Below the pieces are notes generated by a model that was given only the letters and a program-made list of their open reading frames with translations, did no database searches and was not told the origin of the DNA. Positions 57,116-64,000 of a DNA stretch of 64,000 nt are shown here, piece by piece (the first letter of the stretch is position 1; each line of letters begins with the position of its first letter). The DNA is from Phycisphaeraceae bacterium (GTDB lineage: Bacteria; Planctomycetota; Phycisphaerae; Phycisphaerales; UBA1924): NCBI GenBank assembly GCA_020639215.1, contig JACKHA010000001.1:1-64000 (forward strand), written 5' to 3'. The translations under genes were made by a program, and so were the position numbers.

Positions 57116-58414
57116 CTATCGGGCGGAGGGTGGTGCGGCCCGGAGCCGGTCGAGCTCGCCGGGGTCGGCGTCGAATTCGGCAAAGGGCACGGCGGCGACG
57201 ATGGCGGCGTCGGCGTCGAGTCGCAGGATGCCGGGATCGATCGGCGGCAGGGCGAGTCGGAGCGGGACGCCCCGGGCGTCGACCCACGCGGGGCGGACGC
57301 CGGTGGCGCCGGCTTCGGCCAGGGCTGCGGTGAGGCCGGCCAGGTCCGACGCCCAGTTGGCGTGGCGACGCCCGGACTCGTCGAAGACGAGCAGGATCGC
57401 GGACACGTCGGGGTCGGCCCGCGTCATGGTGCCGGCCAATCGAGCCGCGGTCTCCAGCCACGCCGGGTCGTCGCGACGCACGACCAGGGCAACGAGCGCC
57501 GGCGAGTTGACGAGGCCACCGAGGGTTGTCGGCGGGCAGTCGGCGGGGACAACGGGGAGCCAGCCCAGTTCGGATCGGGGCACGAGCACGAGGCCGCGCG
57601 GGCGGAGGTCGTCGACTTCGCGGACGCGTCCGCGGCGATCGAGGTCTGGCGGCGAGCGTCCTTCGAGGCCCGGGCCGGGGGGGCAATCCGTGGAGGCCCG
57701 ACCATCGATGGACGCATCGGCCACGTGGTCGCCGATCGACCCGACCTCGACGGTCATGTCGTACCAGCCCGACGCGGCGGGAATCGTCGCCTCGAAGCGG
57801 AGGAGGCGGTGGGTGGCGGCATCCAGGACCAGCGTTGCGCTGCCCGGCGCCAGGGAGCCGGAGAGCGTGATCGTCTCCTCGGTGGAGGCCAGCAGGTCGA
57901 GGCGGACCGGGGGCAGCAGGGGCGCGAGGTCCAGCGTGTCGCCGGCGGGCGGCCCCAGGGCCACCGCCAGCTGGGGCAGGGGCACCGCCGGGAGAAGCTC
58001 GAACAGCACCCGCTGGGACGCCTCGTCGAACAGGCGGTCGGTGAAGCGGTCGGCGTCGGCCGCGTGGGTCACGATCAGGCGGCTGCCGATCGCGGTGCAG
58101 CGGAGCGGGCCAAGGACCAGGTCGAGTCGGAGCGGAGCCTCGACGGGGGCCATCGGCGCGTGCGCGCCGGCGTGGGCGGGCGTGTCGGTGGGCGTCGGGT
58201 CGAGGTCGATCAGCAGGCCGCCCTCCGACGCGTCCGCCACGCCGTGCTGGGACGCGACTTCGATTGTGAAGCGCTCGGCGATGCGATCGGTGCGGTAGGC
58301 CTCGCGCATGGCCGCGAGGGCTTGGGCCGCGCGGTCGTCGGCGAGGGCGGGAAGGGCCATCGCAGCGCCCGCGAGGGCGGCGATCGAGGGCTGGAGCACG
58401 CGCCGGCACCTCAT
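57116..58414 (-). CDS. Exported protein of unknown function downstream of folK
   Basis: 432 residues. Signal peptide 1-26 (ending PALAD). The first half has beta-strand patterning with segments such as LRLDLVLGPLRCTAIGSRLI, reminiscent of lipoprotein-carrier or DUF2092-like folds. The second half contains a thioredoxin-like reading (ALVALVVRRDDPAW, then DVSAILLVFDESGRR) without a CxxC, so redox function is not claimed. Its ATG overlaps the folK stop (ATGA). I do not recognise the family. Confidence 0.75.
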   Translation of the reverse strand: MRCRRVLQPSIAALAGAAMALPALADDRAAQALAAMREAYRTDRIAERFTIEVASQHGVADASEGGLLIDLDPTPTDTPAHAGAHAPMAPVEAPLRLDLVLGPLRCTAIGSRLIVTHAADADRFTDRLFDEASQRVLFELLPAVPLPQLAVALGPPAGDTLDLAPLLPPVRLDLLASTEETITLSGSLAPGSATLVLDAATHRLLRFEATIPAASGWYDMTVEVGSIGDHVADASIDGRASTDCPPGPGLEGRSPPDLDRRGRVREVDDLRPRGLVLVPRSELGWLPVVPADCPPTTLGGLVNSPALVALVVRRDDPAWLETAARLAGTMTRADPDVSAILLVFDESGRRHANWASDLAGLTAALAEAGATGVRPAWVDARGVPLRLALPPIDPGILRLDADAAIVAAVPFAEFDADPGELDRLRAAPPSAR

Positions 58415-58920
58415 CGCGCGATCTCCCGTGCCGCGAGGCGTTCCAGCAAGTCGATCACCGTCGCGCCGACGCCCGGCACGACCCAGTCCGGCGCGATGGC
58501 TGCGAGCGGTTCGAGCACGAAACGCCGGTCGCCCATCCGCGGGTGCGGGATGGTCAGGCCCGGCTCGTCGATCACCAGATCGTCGTAGAGCAGCAGGTCC
58601 AGGTCCAGCGTCCGCGCCCCCCACCGCTGCTCGGCCGCCCGGTCGCGCCCGCGGGAACGCTCGATCTCGAGCAGGCGGGCGAGCAGGCCGCGGGGCGAGA
58701 GCGTTGTCTCGAGGATGGCCGCGCCGTTGAGGTACGGGCCTTGCCCCGCCGGCCCGACCGGCTCGGTCTCGATCGGGGCGCTGGCGGCGATCACGCGAGT
58801 CCGCAGCGGATCGTCAAGGGCGCGGATTGCGGCGTCGAGGTGGCCTCGGCGGGTCGCCCCGGGCGTCTCGATGTTGGAGCCCAGCGCGATGGCGGCGCGA
58901 AGGGGCGTCGGGGCGGGCAC
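58411..58920 (-). CDS. folK: 6-hydroxymethyl-7,8-dihydropterin pyrophosphokinase
   Basis: Transfers pyrophosphate from ATP to the pterin in folate synthesis. 169 residues. Signatures: AIALGSNIETP at the start, SAPIETEPVGP-GQGPYLNGA, the RWGARTLDLDLLLYDDLVID block with catalytic Asp residues, and IPHPRM. It begins 4 bp after the Minf_1886-type gene and overlaps the next gene by 4 bp, forming a three-gene transcription unit. folB and folP are not present. Confidence 0.96.
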   Translation of the reverse strand: MPAPTPLRAAIALGSNIETPGATRRGHLDAAIRALDDPLRTRVIAASAPIETEPVGPAGQGPYLNGAAILETTLSPRGLLARLLEIERSRGRDRAAEQRWGARTLDLDLLLYDDLVIDEPGLTIPHPRMGDRRFVLEPLAAIAPDWVVPGVGATVIDLLERLAAREIAR

Positions 58921-58924
58921 GCGC

Positions 58925-59341
58925 TCAGTTCTCCGCCGCGTCGAAGACCTCGTCGAACTCGTACACGCCCACGAAGTCCTGCAGGGTGTCGGCGTCGGTC
59001 TTTCGCATCAGCCCGGCGTCGATCATGGCGAAAACGATGCGCCCGAAGTCGTCGGTGCGCCGGATCGACCAGCGGTCGAGGACCATGCGGGCCAAACGCC
59101 CGTACTTGCGGAGGGCGTACTCCTTCAGGCCCAGGCAGAGCTGCTGGCCCGTGACGTGACGCCCGCTCCCGGCCGGGTCGGCCTCGGGCTGCTCGTCCTC
59201 ATCGGCCAGCTCCAGGTCCTGCTCGGCGTCCTCGGCCCCGTGGACCATGCGGGTCGTGTGCTCGAGCCCCTCGCGCACGAACGCGTACGCCGCGAGCGGG
59301 TAGGGGCCGGCCTTCTCCTGGATGGACTTCCAATCGACCAC
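58925..59341 (-). CDS. Minf_1886-family conserved protein
   Basis: 138 residues from GTG 59341 (GGAG just upstream); an ATG at 59413 would add 24 residues with no family sequence. Recognisable blocks: PYPLAAYAFVREGLEHTTRM, then TGQQLCLGLKEYALRKYG, RMVLDRWSIRRTDDFGRIVF, and DFVGVYEFDEVF. This family is widespread in planctomycetes and verrucomicrobia and has no known function. It is translationally close to folK (4 bp). Confidence 0.85.
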   Translation of the reverse strand: MVDWKSIQEKAGPYPLAAYAFVREGLEHTTRMVHGAEDAEQDLELADEDEQPEADPAGSGRHVTGQQLCLGLKEYALRKYGRLARMVLDRWSIRRTDDFGRIVFAMIDAGLMRKTDADTLQDFVGVYEFDEVFDAAEN

Positions 59342-59470
59342 GCGACACTCCGATGCGGCCCGGTCGGCTCGGGCCGCAAGCCCGCGACGGGCGAACCTGT
59401 GATCCCGGTCCACCCTCTCATACGGAACCGGGGGCGGGGTCGTTTCCCTGACGCCCCGGAATCCTTGCGC

Positions 59471-60223
59471 TCACCTGTCCGGCCTTCCGTGTGGCCTTTC
59501 GGTTCGACGCCGACCGCCGAATCGATTATCCGGGGTCTGGATCGGGCGTGCCAGGCGATTCTGTTTGGATTTTAGGGGGCTTGGCGGTGCGGGCGAGCCG
59601 GACGGACGCCCCGGGCTGACGTGCGGACTGCCACGGAGGAACCAGCGGAGCGGGGCCCCGGCCGACGGCTCGCCAGCGGGGTCGACGCCGATGCGGGCGG
59701 ACACGCCGATGTCGGCGGCGACCACGGGCTCCGTGTTCCGGGGCTCGACGATGGCGAGTCGGGGGTCGCTGGTCAGGTCGATCGCGTTCAGGTCGCGATC
59801 GATGCGGAGGGCCTGGCAGAGTTTGCCGGGGCCGTTGCAGAGACCGCGGTCGCGCGTGATGGCCGGGCGGGCCTCGCGGATGGCGTCGAGGCCTTCGAGC
59901 GGCTCGATGGCGCGGATGAGCACGGCCGCGGGGTGGCCCTCGCGGAGGCACGCGACGTTGCACATGAAGTGCATGCCGTAGGTGAAGTAGACGTAGCAGG
60001 TGCCGGGGCGGGCGTACATGGCCTCGTTGCGGGGCGTGCGCCGGCTATTGAACGCGTGGCTGGCGCGGTCCTCCGGGCCGAGGTAGGCCTCGGCCTCGAC
60101 GATGCGCCCGGCCAGGACGCGCCCATCGGGGAGTGTGCGTCGGAGGATGAGGCCGAGCAGGGAGGGGGCGACGGCGTCGGCGGAGCGGGCGAAGAAGGTG
60201 CGGGAGATGGAGCGTGATGACAT
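59471..60223 (-). CDS. mpg: 3-methyladenine DNA glycosylase (AAG/MPG family)
   Basis: Removes alkylated or deaminated purines in base excision repair. 250 residues from ATG 60223; the frame upstream is repeat-derived and excluded. Landmarks: catalytic Glu in GRIVEAEAYLG, then DRASHAFNSRRTPRNEAMY, YVYFTYGMHFMCNV, and NGPGKLCQAL. The C-terminal ~35 residues after GSPHVSPGRP are Pro/Arg-rich and beyond the family core. Repeat copy D lies just upstream of the start. Confidence 0.94.
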   Translation of the reverse strand: MSSRSISRTFFARSADAVAPSLLGLILRRTLPDGRVLAGRIVEAEAYLGPEDRASHAFNSRRTPRNEAMYARPGTCYVYFTYGMHFMCNVACLREGHPAAVLIRAIEPLEGLDAIREARPAITRDRGLCNGPGKLCQALRIDRDLNAIDLTSDPRLAIVEPRNTEPVVAADIGVSARIGVDPAGEPSAGAPLRWFLRGSPHVSPGRPSGSPAPPSPLKSKQNRLARPIQTPDNRFGGRRRTERPHGRPDR

Positions 60224-60233
60224 TCGAGGACTA

Positions 60234-60385
60234 CCACGGAGACACGGAGGCACGGAGAGAGACAGAAAGGGCTCGGGGGGAAGACGTGGTGAGAGCACCC
60301 TGGTTGTTGGTCTGGGCTTGCCCGGGTGTCCTGGCCTCTCGTCCCCGCCCCCTTCGGCTTCCTCCGTGTCTCCGTGTCTCCGTGG
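60234..60385. repeat. CACGGAGAC inverted-repeat element, copy D
   Basis: Arms 60234-60260 (CCACGGAGACACGGAGGCAC) and 60362-60385 (CTCCGTGTCTCCGTGTCTCC) are near-perfect inverses, with about 100 bp between. It fills the gap between the ccsA stop and the mpg start. Confidence 0.8.
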
Positions 60386-60403
60386 TTCACTCGCGACTCT
60401 GGC

Positions 60404-62344
60404 CTACGCGTACGCGTGCAGGCCCGGGAGCAGGAGGTTCACGCCGAAGTAGGTCCACAGCATCATGACAAAGCCGACGACCGAAAGCCAGGCCGTGACC
60501 AAGGCCCGGTTGCGTCCGGTGGTGAAGCGGACATGGATCACGATCAGGTAGATGATCCAGGTGATCAGCGCCCAGGTCTCCTTTGGGTCGAAGGCCCACC
60601 AGCGCCCCCACGAGTGGTCGGCCCACCACGCCCCGAGCAGGATGCCGACGCCCAGCCCCCAGAACGCGAGCTGGAGCACGATCATCTGGGCCTTGTCGAG
60701 GTCCTTGAGCAGGCGGTGGCGGGCGCCGGCGCTTGTGTCGCCTCCGCGGGCTGCTCCACTCTCCTCCGATTCGGTTGGCGGCGCGACCGCTCCGCCGGCG
60801 AGCGCCGCCACCGGCGACGCCCCCCGCCCGAAATAGTGCGCCCCCAGGTAGAACAGGCTCGTGACCATCCCCAGCGTGATGAGGCCGTACGACGTGAGCA
60901 CCGTGGTCACGTGGTACTTGAGCAGCACCGACGTGTTGAGGATCGCCGCCTCGCGCTCGATGAACTGGCCCGGGATGGCGGTCTGCGTCGCGGCGATGAG
61001 CACGAGAAAGCCCGTCGCGGCGGCGGCGGCCCCGTACAGGTACTTGCGGAACAGCCCGGTCAGAGCCAGCCCGACGATCGCGGCGAAGAGGCTCACGCCG
61101 GTCATGGACTCGAACTGGTTCTGGATCGCGAACCGCTCGGCCAGGATGCAGCGGGCGACAAAGCCGAACCCGTGCATCCCGATCGCCGCGATGAGCAGGG
61201 CGACGCCGACGCCGGCCACGACCCGGCGCCCGGTGCCAAAGGCCAGGACGAGGGCGATCAGCGACAGGAAGTAGAGCAGCCAGCCCCAGTCGAAGGCCCC
61301 GGCCCGGTTGTACGCGAGTTCGAGCGAGCGACGCGAGTCGGGGTAGAGGCCCGCGTTGATCGTGGGCAGGGCGCCGGCCAGCCTCGCGATCGCGTCGTTG
61401 GCCGCCGCAGCATCCGAGGCGCGCCACGCGCGACCGAGGTCGGTGGCGGCGGCGCGGGCGTCTTGCCATGCCTGGGCGCCGGCCGCGTCCATCCCCGGCG
61501 GCAGCGGTTCCGAGAGGTGGTGCCACGAGGCGTCGCGCGACTCGGGCGCGACGAGCAGCATGTTGGCCGCGGAATCCTGCCAGAGGGCCATGGCGCGGTC
61601 GAGTTCGTCCAGCCCGCGGCGTGAGGGGGCCTGCGTGCCGAAGCGATCGACCATCTCGACGTAGTGCTCGGCGGCCATGCGCGGCGTGATCCGCGTCATC
61701 ATGAGGTACCGCTGCTGGGCGGGCTCGTCGCCGGGGAGCGCGGCGTCGAGGAACGCGCGGCGGAGCGGCAGGAACTCGACGTGCAGGAGAGGGCGATCGA
61801 CGTAGAAGGCCGGGTCGATCACCAGGTCCAGCAGGGTGAAGAGCGGCTCGAAGGAGACCTTGGTCGCATCGCCGCCGGGGGTGTCGATCGCGTCCTGGTA
61901 GGTCGTGCGTCCGGTGATCTGGCGGACGGTCTCGCGCGCGAGGGTGTCGAGGATCTTGACCCGCCCGTTGTGGAATACGGCGAGGCTGCGCAGCGGGGCC
62001 AGGTCGAGCGCGGTGGCGAACTCGCGCTTATCAGCCAGACTCAGCGGGGCGACGGCGGGGTCGAAGACCGGCTCGCCGAACGGGTTGGGCAGGGCCGCGG
62101 CTTCCTCCGAGACGGCGTGGGATTCGGGGTGGGCGTTGCCGGCGGGGGCGGTCTGGGCCATTGCCCGGGAGATGACAGGATTGAACACAGAGACACAGAG
62201 GCACAGAGCCAGCACAGCGGGGAGAAGGTGGGAACGAATCGACGGAGCGACGGAGCGTCGGAGCGACGAAGGGGATGGGCGGTGCAACGTCGCTCGCGCG
62301 AAGCACCGGATCGCTTGTGCCGCCACTGCTCTCATCGAGTTCAT
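60404..62344 (-). CDS. ccsA: Cytochrome c biogenesis protein CcsA (ResC), System II heme channel
   Basis: 646 residues. ATG 62344 overlaps the ResB stop (ATGA). A soluble domain of about 270 residues precedes a set of about eight membrane spans. The heme-binding tryptophan-rich motif runs from W573 (WWADHSWGRWWAFDPKETW). With ResB it exports heme and attaches it to apocytochrome c. The N-terminal 60 residues, including the apparent signal segment LALCLCVSVFN, are encoded by repeat copy E; an internal ATG at 62161 would give a protein without signal peptide. Confidence 0.92.
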   Translation of the reverse strand: MNSMRAVAAQAIRCFARATLHRPSPSSLRRSVAPSIRSHLLPAVLALCLCVSVFNPVISRAMAQTAPAGNAHPESHAVSEEAAALPNPFGEPVFDPAVAPLSLADKREFATALDLAPLRSLAVFHNGRVKILDTLARETVRQITGRTTYQDAIDTPGGDATKVSFEPLFTLLDLVIDPAFYVDRPLLHVEFLPLRRAFLDAALPGDEPAQQRYLMMTRITPRMAAEHYVEMVDRFGTQAPSRRGLDELDRAMALWQDSAANMLLVAPESRDASWHHLSEPLPPGMDAAGAQAWQDARAAATDLGRAWRASDAAAANDAIARLAGALPTINAGLYPDSRRSLELAYNRAGAFDWGWLLYFLSLIALVLAFGTGRRVVAGVGVALLIAAIGMHGFGFVARCILAERFAIQNQFESMTGVSLFAAIVGLALTGLFRKYLYGAAAAATGFLVLIAATQTAIPGQFIEREAAILNTSVLLKYHVTTVLTSYGLITLGMVTSLFYLGAHYFGRGASPVAALAGGAVAPPTESEESGAARGGDTSAGARHRLLKDLDKAQMIVLQLAFWGLGVGILLGAWWADHSWGRWWAFDPKETWALITWIIYLIVIHVRFTTGRNRALVTAWLSVVGFVMMLWTYFGVNLLLPGLHAYA

Positions 62345-62394
62345 GTCTCTTCTCTTGGCTTCTCGTCTCTGTGTCTCTGTGCCTCTGTGTTCAA
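62181..62394. repeat. CACAGAGRC inverted-repeat element, copy E, inside the resB-ccsA junction
   Basis: Arms 62181-62208 (TTGAACACAGAGACACAGAG type) and 62367-62394 (inverse order of the same units). The 158-bp centre contains a GACGGAGC run (about 62240-62275). One arm encodes the last residues of ResB (LNTEAQRHRDEK) and the other encodes LCLCVSVFN in CcsA. Confidence 0.8.
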
Positions 62395-64000
62395 CGCCTT
62401 CGCCTGTGCCGCCAATGCGTCCCGGCGGCGGCGCACCAGCCACGGCTTGACATAGAACGCCCACGGGATGCCCAGGGCCATCAGGATGCCGCCGAGGGCG
62501 ATCACGTGGATGCCGGGGTTGTTGCCCACCTGCAGGATCGTGAACCGGGCCCGCGGGCGGGGCAGCAGGCCCTGGTCGGCGAGAGTTTGCGACTCGCGCC
62601 AGCCGTCCGCGTCCCAGCCCGCCTGGCTGAACTTGAACTGGTCCGGGTTGAGCCCTGCGGCCACGCGACCGAGCAGGCCCTCCACCAGGGCGTGGTACCC
62701 GTGGGTGTTGAACGGGGCCGACAGCGGCGCGTTCAGCTTCGTGACGTGCTCGAACGCGTCGAACGCGGCCTGCGCCTGCTCGTCCACCATGGGCTCGACC
62801 CGAACGATCGACTGGTAGTCGCGCGGGGCCCCGCGGTGGTCGTACGCCAGCATCTGGAAATCGACCAGACGCACCTGGAAGCCCGGCAGACGGTGCTGGC
62901 GACGCCCGAACACCAGTCGCACCTGACGCCCGTCTGGAATCACGACCGTCCGGGCCATGTCTGTCCCGATCTCGAGGTATTGCACGAAGGGCAGCCACAC
63001 GATCTCGCGCCAGTCCGCACGCCCGAGCACCGAGACCTCGACCGCGAGCATCGCCCGCTGGTGCGTGCCGACCATCTCGCGGTTCTGCTCGATGGGCGGA
63101 ACCGGGACCGGGCGCTCAAACGCCTCCGCGTGGGCCCAGCGGTCCGTGATCTCAAGCGTGACGGCCTGCACGATCTCGAAGGGATCGCGGAGGTTGGCAA
63201 CGTCGAGGGCGCGCAGCGCGCCGCCGCGCTGGCGGATGACGACGCGTCCACCGAGAGCGGGTATCGGCGCGACGCCGGGGGGCGCGTCGGCGGGCGCGTC
63301 CTCGACGATCGTGACCTGGAGTTTGCTCGCGTCGATCAGGCGGATGTCGATGGAGGGGTCGGCATCACGGCGCCCCGACATGGGGGGGGTCGCCGGGCCG
63401 CCCGAGGGCGTCGATTCGCCCGGTTGCGCTCCGCCCTGCTCGACGAGGTCCTGGTTGATCTCGGGGAAGCGTGCGTAGACCCAGCGGGTGTAGGGCGTGG
63501 CGTCGCCGCCCGACTCGGCGAGGCGGGCGGGCGGCACGACGCGGACCTGGGCGACCGCCGAGGTCGAGCCGCGGTAGCCCTCGGTCACGATCTGGAAGGG
63601 CGGCTCGGGCGAGACGTCGGAGACCTCGAGGCGGAAGCCGTCGATCTCGTAGACCTGGCCGGGGGCGATGGTCCAGACTTGTGGTGCTGTAGGCTCGGCG
63701 TCGCCTTGACGCGGCACGTGGACCCACAAGGCGTAGGGGCCGGGCTGGGGCAACGCGGCTTCGAGCGTGGGGTCGGCGGCGAGGTTGCCGCTCTCGCCGA
63801 CTTCGGCGATGCGGTACTCGATCGCGAACGCCGGCGTCTCGGCGATGCGGTGGGCCGGCATCCGCGGCATGAAGAAGAACGGCACGCGCGTGGACTGCTC
63901 GGGCGTCTCGGGCAGCACCGCCGCGAGGTCGACCAGGCGGAGCGGGTTGAGCGTGCCCGAGGTGATCGCGCCCGACGCCAGCGGATCGGCCCGAACCCAG
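62341..64000 (-). CDS. resB: Cytochrome c biogenesis protein ResB (5' end outside window)
   Basis: The frame is open to the right edge. Visible parts: a long periplasmic beta-rich domain (for example VVIPDGRQVRLVFGRRQHRL), then the typical C-terminal membrane span after NNPGIHVIALGGILMALGIP and AFYVKPWL. ResB forms the System II heme-delivery complex with CcsA; the two genes overlap by 4 bp. The last ~20 residues (from KALNTEAQRHRDE) are read from repeat copy E and probably replace the original C-terminus. The N-terminal membrane spans are outside the window. Confidence 0.88.
   Translation of the reverse strand, partial: WVRADPLASGAITSGTLNPLRLVDLAAVLPETPEQSTRVPFFFMPRMPAHRIAETPAFAIEYRIAEVGESGNLAADPTLEAALPQPGPYALWVHVPRQGDAEPTAPQVWTIAPGQVYEIDGFRLEVSDVSPEPPFQIVTEGYRGSTSAVAQVRVVPPARLAESGGDATPYTRWVYARFPEINQDLVEQGGAQPGESTPSGGPATPPMSGRRDADPSIDIRLIDASKLQVTIVEDAPADAPPGVAPIPALGGRVVIRQRGGALRALDVANLRDPFEIVQAVTLEITDRWAHAEAFERPVPVPPIEQNREMVGTHQRAMLAVEVSVLGRADWREIVWLPFVQYLEIGTDMARTVVIPDGRQVRLVFGRRQHRLPGFQVRLVDFQMLAYDHRGAPRDYQSIVRVEPMVDEQAQAAFDAFEHVTKLNAPLSAPFNTHGYHALVEGLLGRVAAGLNPDQFKFSQAGWDADGWRESQTLADQGLLPRPRARFTILQVGNNPGIHVIALGGILMALGIPWAFYVKPWLVRRRRDALAAQAKALNTEAQRHRDEKPREET

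Noticed and set aside
57116..58414. Thioredoxin-like oxidoreductase
   Set aside because: A Trx-like strand pattern can be read in the second half, but there is no CxxC or equivalent active site.

Overview
This 64 kb window is a very GC-rich, gene-dense bacterial chromosome segment. It most likely comes from a planctomycete, probably of the Phycisphaerae. The lineage call is an inference from gene content: an ECF-type sigma factor beside a transmembrane Ser/Thr kinase, a TPR-YggX fusion, a Minf_1886-family gene next to folK, several small exported proteins with PEP-CTERM-like tails, a beta-helix protein ending in two DFFYFL/GC modules, a very large AsmA-like protein, and System II (ResB/CcsA) cytochrome c maturation. 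No rRNA, tRNA, CRISPR array, insertion sequence or prophage was seen.

Layout. 1-3.0 kb: a DEAD-box helicase cut by the window edge, a zinc-ribbon membrane protein and pyrH, all on the minus strand. 3.4-12.8 kb: five plus-strand genes, four of whose junctions are tightly spaced or overlap by 4 bp. They encode a membrane-anchored vWA protein, two exported helical proteins, a protein with a degenerate J-like domain plus one membrane span, and an exported zinc-ribbon protein. 12.8-17.4 kb: a tRNA-binding OB-fold protein, an OmpA/Pal-type lipoprotein, a two-FAS1-domain secreted protein, then an ECF sigma factor overlapping its RskA-like anti-sigma factor. 17.4-28 kb: TPR-YggX, gmd, floA, an MFS transporter, a 1705-residue AsmA-like protein and rpmA. 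28-37.7 kb: HtrA protease, PEP-CTERM-like proteins, hpt, an M20 peptidase, a short-chain prenyl synthase, ndk, csrA, an NFU protein and a lipoprotein with a JAMM-like site. 37.8-46 kb: an M48 protease, then a patch of visibly lower GC holding an S8 protease and a small exported protein, a class IV aminotransferase, a beta-helix protein, a 0.8 kb repeat-rich gap and a coiled-coil exported protein. 46-51 kb: the ECF/kinase pair and a queuosine-precursor transporter. 51-64 kb: asparagine synthetase, a DUF481 outer-membrane protein, a peptidoglycan amidase lipoprotein, a FliA-type sigma factor, folK with neighbours, a 3-methyladenine glycosylase and a ccsA-resB pair cut by the right edge.

The most unusual feature is non-coding. 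Five long inverted-repeat elements built from roughly 9-bp CACAGAGRC / CACGGAGAC units sit between genes. One of them appears to supply both the C-terminal tail of ResB and the signal peptide of CcsA. Smaller repeat families (GGCTTTCCAGCC and GGGGCGGGGACGCCCC hairpin pairs, AGTGCTGAG runs, GACGGAGC runs and a 24-bp tandem array) fill other gaps. Start codons were chosen by Shine-Dalgarno fit, overlap with the upstream gene and family length; several are GTG or TTG.
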